This document shows, one piece after another, positions 63,401-64,000 of a DNA stretch of 64,000 nucleotides. The stretch lies in contig CAJXLK010000004.1 of the NCBI GenBank assembly GCA_913055635.1, positions 62,001 through 126,000 on the forward strand, read 5' to 3'. The position numbers and the translations under genes were made by a program. Each line of letters begins with the position of its first letter. The stretch's first letter is position 1. The notes below the pieces were generated by a model. It worked only from the letters and a program-made list of their open reading frames with translations. It made no database searches and was not told where the DNA came from. The stretch is from an uncultured Bacteroidota bacterium. Its GTDB lineage: Bacteria > Bacteroidota > Bacteroidia > Bacteroidales > UBA12077.

Positions 63401-64000
63401 CTGTTATAAAGGTAAATGGCACCTGCCCAATCTTTCGCGTAATTGCCATAAAAGTCGCAATTCACTACTTTGGGTGAAGCGTCCTGGCAACGAAATGCAG
63501 CACCGCTGTTGTAGGGAGACACATCATTGTCAGCCACCGCACCGGTCAACACGAAACCATCCAGTACGGCTGTTGTGTCAATGGTGCTTCCCTTGGGGAA
63601 ATAAAACAGCTTTAAACTGTTTTCACCATTCACATTGGTGTGGTCAGCCACATAACCTTCTGCCTCTATATCGTCATTTTGGTCAATATCTCCACTGAGA
63701 ACGGTTTTGTTGGCGTCCAGATCCCGTTGACCCACGCTGGTTTCGTCTCCTGCGAAACCTCCCAGTATTTTCACCCCGTTTTTCAGGGTGAAGTGGTTAA
63801 AACGCGGATTGGTGGATCCAATGTCATAATTGGGCTGACTGGTAGGGTAATATTTACCTGCCGCTACCCACACCTCATCACCTTTTTGTGCGGCTTCTAT
63901 AGCCTCAGTCAAATTGGTGTAGGCGTGTTCCCAACTGGTACCATCCTTGTTACCAGTGGCGTCGGCATCTACATATACGGTTTGTGCTTGAACCTGCCCG
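48442..64000 (-). CDS. Giant T9SS-exported multidomain protein, at least 5185 residues, start beyond the right edge
   Basis: Open from beyond base 64000; the first visible residues QVQAQTVYVDADATG look like the end of a signal peptide followed by the mature protein. In order: a parallel beta-helix/choice-of-anchor region (about 64000-62360), six LamG domains alternating with FN3 (62350-56770), more FN3 (to 55870), a seventh LamG (55800-55250), a carboxypeptidase-regulatory-like domain (about 55000-54750), an unrecognised region with two Ser/Thr-rich segments (53720-53370 and 53075-52850) flanking a helical stretch, an SbsA-like Ig domain split by two LamG domains (about 51900-50270), a BACON-like domain (about 50230-49960), two copies of the beta domain shared with the downstream gene (49950-49620 and 49050-48760), and a T9SS type A sorting domain (VEVYPNPFSEELTLLF, ending IKIIKM). 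Probably a cell-surface or matrix adhesin. Confidence 0.93.
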   Translation of the reverse strand, partial: GQVQAQTVYVDADATGNKDGTSWEHAYTNLTEAIEAAQKGDEVWVAAGKYYPTSQPNYDIGSTNPRFNHFTLKNGVKILGGFAGDETSVGQRDLDANKTVLSGDIDQNDDIEAEGYVADHTNVNGENSLKLFYFPKGSTIDTTAVLDGFVLTGAVADNDVSPYNSGAAFRCQDASPKVVNCDFYGNYAKDWAGAIYLYNSSMIIENCNFEGNKAEEHGGALYYSKSEVTLKNCRFSSNEGKYGGAISGYHNESVSVFENCHFENNVALDNAGVITTGWSPNVFKNCSFINNEAYWGGALVLYTESNSEIINCVFEGNHATDSSGGAINAAHNSIVNIYNSAFRGNEAYQNGGAIYNYDGADLKAYNTLFSGNVNGDIINDDGTTNSGSAVYAKDSKVSLVNSTVASNYSYDDANGAPVNNWNAELIIKNSIIWNNSGAEEVRYSGTAEGEVTNSIVQGGFTGSGNMDVDPLFLDPITATSTPSTEGDYRLWGNSPANNKGINTSLPSDSHDLDEDGDTEEPLPYDLSGKERVFAGVVDMGCFEQQFESVSGNKLSLRDNQQVDMGDNLRLDNTDFTIETWVYPGQDAVNASHHNICGNNDVSAGNRPPVLYIFQYDRIHYGYGDGTNWYEDDTEKALKIGQWNHVAITFDDATNTMKVYANGVLLDSLTGGDVSNTPLKYLNTDQELRANLDEFRVWKEERTQQDLVANMNTTLNGNEENLALYYSFDQVTSGEIEDQAGINNGTMINGPGVFNSDAIQTPVIKEVSNVGIDHFTIDWHPVPNTKEYYIDVATDPDFNNLVKYGIPTNGNTTYTVKGLSKGTVYYYKITAQTHADDRGSQYGHTATKMTPPGNAFAFDGSSYIDATDVCKYEFEGTTIETWVKPDASDLESKWALWAINSNDGLNNYTLFYGEKDGTYQFQMSQYDYDASGWQSDYFPTTTLTADTWYHIAVVIDNVAGTGTFYLNGEPAGTFPTLAAPYPYGSYFSIGQEFDENSPDDIVTPDEIYPSDIIKGEMDEFRIWNKPLSQTEIQANLNTTLTGNEAGLVTYYNFDLQTGKKVIDNSNIFDGEVVGTANWVASQAGLQNFTVKDTVQTKEGFTLQWRTVTGASDYSVDIATDSDFENIALHAASTSGDTTYTATGLSGGTKYYFRVATDQGDTSMVNYTTTRMEVPGNALVFDGKDDYVEVNQVAELGSKYNATMECWVYMDPTETYGRFISINTSNGGNKYLLSYQSGQGYTVYNQNTGNHLASQIHTKGAWVHLAVAFDNDIARFYLNGDLVSEETGGDSPAINPGDLISFGQEFDGDNASDFLKGAMDEVRFWDHTLTQSEIKANMHKKLNGDEAGLFAYYDFDQNEGQFVYEKINGLDGTIIGDPQWSASDAIITPLIASVDEITPSSATLTWNAIGIATDYKLEVATDADFQNIVQDISSTSNDTSIQITGLSEGTDYYIRVASQTSRWSAWSAAEKISTLLIPPGNALAFDGVDGEVNVGHVMDSDWNQITLEAWTKISVDQEASYPRIIGNYNGDAGFGMNLWRETRELYFEFRNATDNSWDTIMAPKPINDNLWHHIAATYDGTDMKIYLDGELISIKNNPGAIINKQVVKTGIGNQNGDSPLNGTLDEIRIWNTARTQEELKEYAHKTLSGSESGLVSYFNLDKAEGNTFKDEAGNHDGTMTGGVSWAESKALITPFTTGAADTLNNGFTATWDSIPNASKYYLRVAKDPLLTEAVEGWESVDVGNDTSYSVTGLQENTLYYYGAMSETDRLSTWSSANKPVQTKGDTTGELALHIGDNNARLEVTDYLGKFAGKNAGAITGWFKTQTNGELFLLSDGTWNNYMRLRVGSETSSYPDESMAFILTRAGSYQLFMTVRKGRDYFTDGKWHHFAVITGDGNNRILVDGKPQEVYFHTGSATTQEFTNINNPNKLWMGYDFTGSLDEIAIYKNPITNKEVVGRARMKLTGDEIGLTAYYNFDHSTAFDASGNGRDATESGKLSYIAANLLPTPFLDEPLPGVTVADLSWSSIDSASQYKVEVATDANFQNKVVNNQVTTENSYHVEGLDKNSKYYYRVKAKVNDQWSEFSGRDEFFTLPGKSLKLDGVNDYLNADGISNYSADEATIECWVKADLFDPPHGREAIWAHNRKSDNTNQYVLMYKPQEQELYVSTENEAGDFISYTVPGKVNLMGGWHHIAVSIVKNGTSVVYIDGKNIMEFTNHLQPIVDGFQFSIGQEYDTDVASDFFKGEIDEFRVWNKALTEEEVRANMNVSEPEGADEHYIAHYTFDEMHVTTSNDTIFKDLAKQNDAKLVNGPEIVSSEGVINPITLEPTDATPGSFVLNLNDIASAKSYEVEIAYDETFVPPLAKQENIGKTSSYKAEGLCPGVKYYYRVRAIYDENTISSWSAPDTVWTVNQDATIDKLTATQGDYSGELKLSWESQNEYLITEFEIKRRPAGEGEFVPLDTLENEHGVYNFTDTTALPGTYYEYTVQGLSYCYDNDTEIDTSNVGYNLPTLAASKDDGRIRLDWQYADNFAQNVEIVRKDVETGIEQVFQEVADSTHYCDETMDLCVAYQYKMVSKTENFGDVTTKPVVYTLEEDIFEAIDTLDASKGYKDDKITLNWESHKQSIIDEYQISRRKYTSANDWEVVKIIDKGTTQVWIDEDATPGEYYEYNIIGIGSCGENAIFTDSVQSVGFRQPEGILNGQVTYEGGNPVRDVRVTVDYDDSDRTYGSSLELDGTDKLELKPVEEFTFENGMTAEMWVQPSDINTAATLFSNSGTSLETDGTGKLVAQSGAATAEYDLASDASDVWESGWNYVAFSADTTTLKLFVNGQLVGETAGATKLVLDSVNVIGQHYAGFMDEFRLWNTMRSDSLIARNHSLVLPREQEGLISALRFDENLGSYAFDHTRTDGEPNKNHAAIDGAQWSKNIPSTAKLALAAKTEPNGNYQVNGVWFTGSGETFSMTPSFGVHQFDPATRSLLISENSLIYNNQDFTDISAFKVTGNVKYHGANFPVEGVMLSVDGQICVDAEGTPIKTDAEGNFEIEVPIGQHFVSVSKRGHTFSEGYFPPKGQNGEVTHHTFNDNISGIQFVDSTYKTVAGRIVGGTVEGDKKIGFGKSKNNLGVCSFTVEAVKGYPIDGTNKEITVETDPQSGEYEVKLYPEQYTFVTSGLKNIGNSEYEFSSIEDLAALDLTSAPMLTEETDSATIMEVSGSDTTYRDTVYTYGYHHKRNWIYRSVPNIEVVHANGEPFISDSTYRALDSNQDTVDIALLDDNGNHTFGYPVFTKGKTYNTLIKVFEEYVNADNGEVDRVPVNDGEVTVINGVSNYPAPQDFQISEGQVEYTFYGGFPNPTVDNLNPELSYTKTFEVHAATGPGGSMQSQWPENDPYRAYVFGGIPTGNNFITEGPDLVDFILRDPPGSNSRAFFEEGFTVSKTTSNSFNNSEATSAGVNVDMGWKVTTFVGFGAGVIMENEQIANVETGVTYESSYESSHTRTETTTYTKSYSTSDDPLYVGEEGDLFFGHSTNISYGVSNFIEPVPSGTGENEVGDEVNGFKIGLKKAINFGLTYNTDFIYTQHHIENNLIPDLEEMRDYHLNQGKQDSADFYQEQLDHWKKVLGQNEYQKYVAMNMPHPEDKNISFDAGAVYEESMTSEITETQSSSFEFSIDQSVASEVGFSVGSVGTTWSMSHETSSTKSSSTEESETQTTTVGFKLADKDQGDYFSVDVLKDFYGNGPIFSTKGGQSACPYEGGSTVEYADYYTEGTFGGFANDLDLNFPTMKIEVPKIAAENAIVSGVPDNEPAVFTLKLSNLSEVDADNWFILKVDPASNPYGAKLKMDGASIVNGVAVMVPGGTTLTKTLEFEKGRADINDYENVKLILHSQCQFDPTDDQEDISDTLSISANFIPTCSDVAITSPADNWLVNVANRDTLPVQMGQYNLQLSTLEKIAFQYRPASSSSWTTQAMFFHDTSEYSSYSGEKYKINGEDQITYMWDMKSLQDRDYQIRAVSICNDGSLTETEPLTGTLDGVRPQLFGAPSPADGILDPNDEIMISFNEPIEEGLVSTYNIDVEGVLNGSELNHGTSLKFDGSAAYAETPAGIDLADRSYSLEFWASKPAGASGTVISQGVNASQNLDVRFTSTDIEVVVNGNVYSTTNSFDDGQWHHWAVTYDNSTQMLRIYGDDQVLLETSAEATQASGDFNMGRSTGTTPDYFTGKIHDVRIWKRTLSFTDVIERMNIQLSGNELGIFANWPMNEGEGTVVEEIVHSRHASNHAEWIVEPASSAYSLNGTDQALVVNTGSIPVIDEMDMTLELWFKGQSQATEAYLFSNGNPAADGYLAEKTMGVKVLTDGRLAIENNGQSLMSTQSYMDGQWHHMAFVVNRRAYATLYVDGEKVNSMPSPGLGSMESPFAYIGALGYVDNTQTQQMSGHFNGHIDEVRIWKTARKKEHIELYKNTRLAGDEAGLIGYFPFETYEEQMGTLISATTLDDQSIDPNSPVSSSHCGTLGVAGVQSFSDVSPNIKRERSKQAVNFDYVINNDQMIITPTDPLAMIEKCVLEITVKNIEDKNGNVLASPATWTAYINKNQVVWEEDYFEFEKQVGQSLSFEAVIKNTSGVVQPFTLTNMPSWLNVTPVSGNISPDDQATVTFTVADGLNIGDYSEDIFLESSSGYNERLTLDLRVFKPAPDWDVDDTQFSSSMNVIGQVRVRDIFSTDPYDMIAAFAGDQCRGVAKMEYKENYDDYFAFLVVYGNEQGTELEYKFWDASEGKIYTDVTPEFDFEPNGLQGTVASPTIFDVGLLENNSVALLDGWKWMSFNLDMTDPGVNNVLSSLQPQDGDVVKHNDQFAAYDASSGSWIGSLSQFEIGKLYRMKYSASSNLKYEGTAVDPATYPVKLGYGWNRIGYIPSQNMTVGEALAGFTPQTNDVIKGQYEFAMYDGYEWIGSLDYMEPGKGYMYNSLNTDSVEFVYPQATTSSKKATLAAFDTELSSHGSAEDYEYALSMVVRIDGPVQPGDQVRAYMNDQLMGKAPIRVDGAYDRYAFVTVFGNQPHLNQEIRFEMATEQGFIELTGTSHFKGNDVTGTIDAPLELAIGDATGIDRLVSEEDAVEVYPNPFSEELTLLFYLDGRKDVTISIYNLVGEPVLNITDAEYPSGTNSLKIEEKTDKLKSGVYFLKIQTESFDKAIKIIKM

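Overview
This window looks like chromosomal DNA of a free-living, probably marine or sediment Bacteroidota, perhaps Marinilabiliales-like; the genus is not resolved. Evidence: type IX secretion (T9SS) type A sorting domains on two giant exported proteins, TTTG-N19/20-TAnnTTTG-like promoters, few Shine-Dalgarno sequences, multi-PAS hybrid histidine kinases, a SiaB-family protein, and a TonB of the Bacteroidota type (here broken). No rRNA, tRNA, CRISPR array or intact insertion sequence was seen.

Layout. (1) 1-9.7 kb, signalling and envelope: a multi-PAS histidine kinase cut by the left edge, an unrecognised two-TM protein, a coiled-coil voltage-gated K+ channel, a hybrid kinase (PAS-PAS-PAS-GAF-HisKA-HATPase-REC), a SiaB-like kinase and an M15 peptidase. 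(2) 9.7-16.4 kb: a 46-repeat LRR protein, a subtilisin-family lipoprotein with Ig-like domains, and a DinB-family protein. (3) 16.6-32.8 kb: two very large exported proteins on the minus strand. One (3877 aa) has 28 Ig-like domains, the last 15 arranged as five A-B-C triplets. The other (1473 aa) is a formylglycine-generating-enzyme-like (FGE) domain split by DUF2341/LamG, which is itself split by two glycine-rich domains. (4) 33-40.6 kb, the cyanophycin locus: an ATP-grasp protein and cyanophycinase on the minus strand, divergent from cyanophycin synthetase and an S15/CocE-type hydrolase on the plus strand. The divergent intergenic region carries four GC-rich palindromes spaced 30-31 bp apart. 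(5) 40.5-43.4 kb, a decayed patch: a WD40 fragment, a TonB pseudogene (internal deletion plus a G8-tract frameshift), a methyltransferase and a faint maturase-like remnant. (6) 43.4-64 kb: a cold-shock protein, then two T9SS cargo proteins on the minus strand. One has sixteen gapless 76-residue repeats. The other is at least 5185 aa (beta-helix, LamG/FN3 alternation, Ser/Thr-rich segments, T9SS tail) and runs off the right edge.

How the genes work together. CphA would polymerise Asp and Arg into cyanophycin and CphB would cleave it to beta-Asp-Arg dipeptides. The flanking ATP-grasp protein and S15-like hydrolase are candidate new members of this storage cycle. The giant exported proteins are probably surface or matrix adhesins. 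The two adjacent T9SS cargoes share a roughly 95-residue beta domain, which suggests they act in one surface structure.
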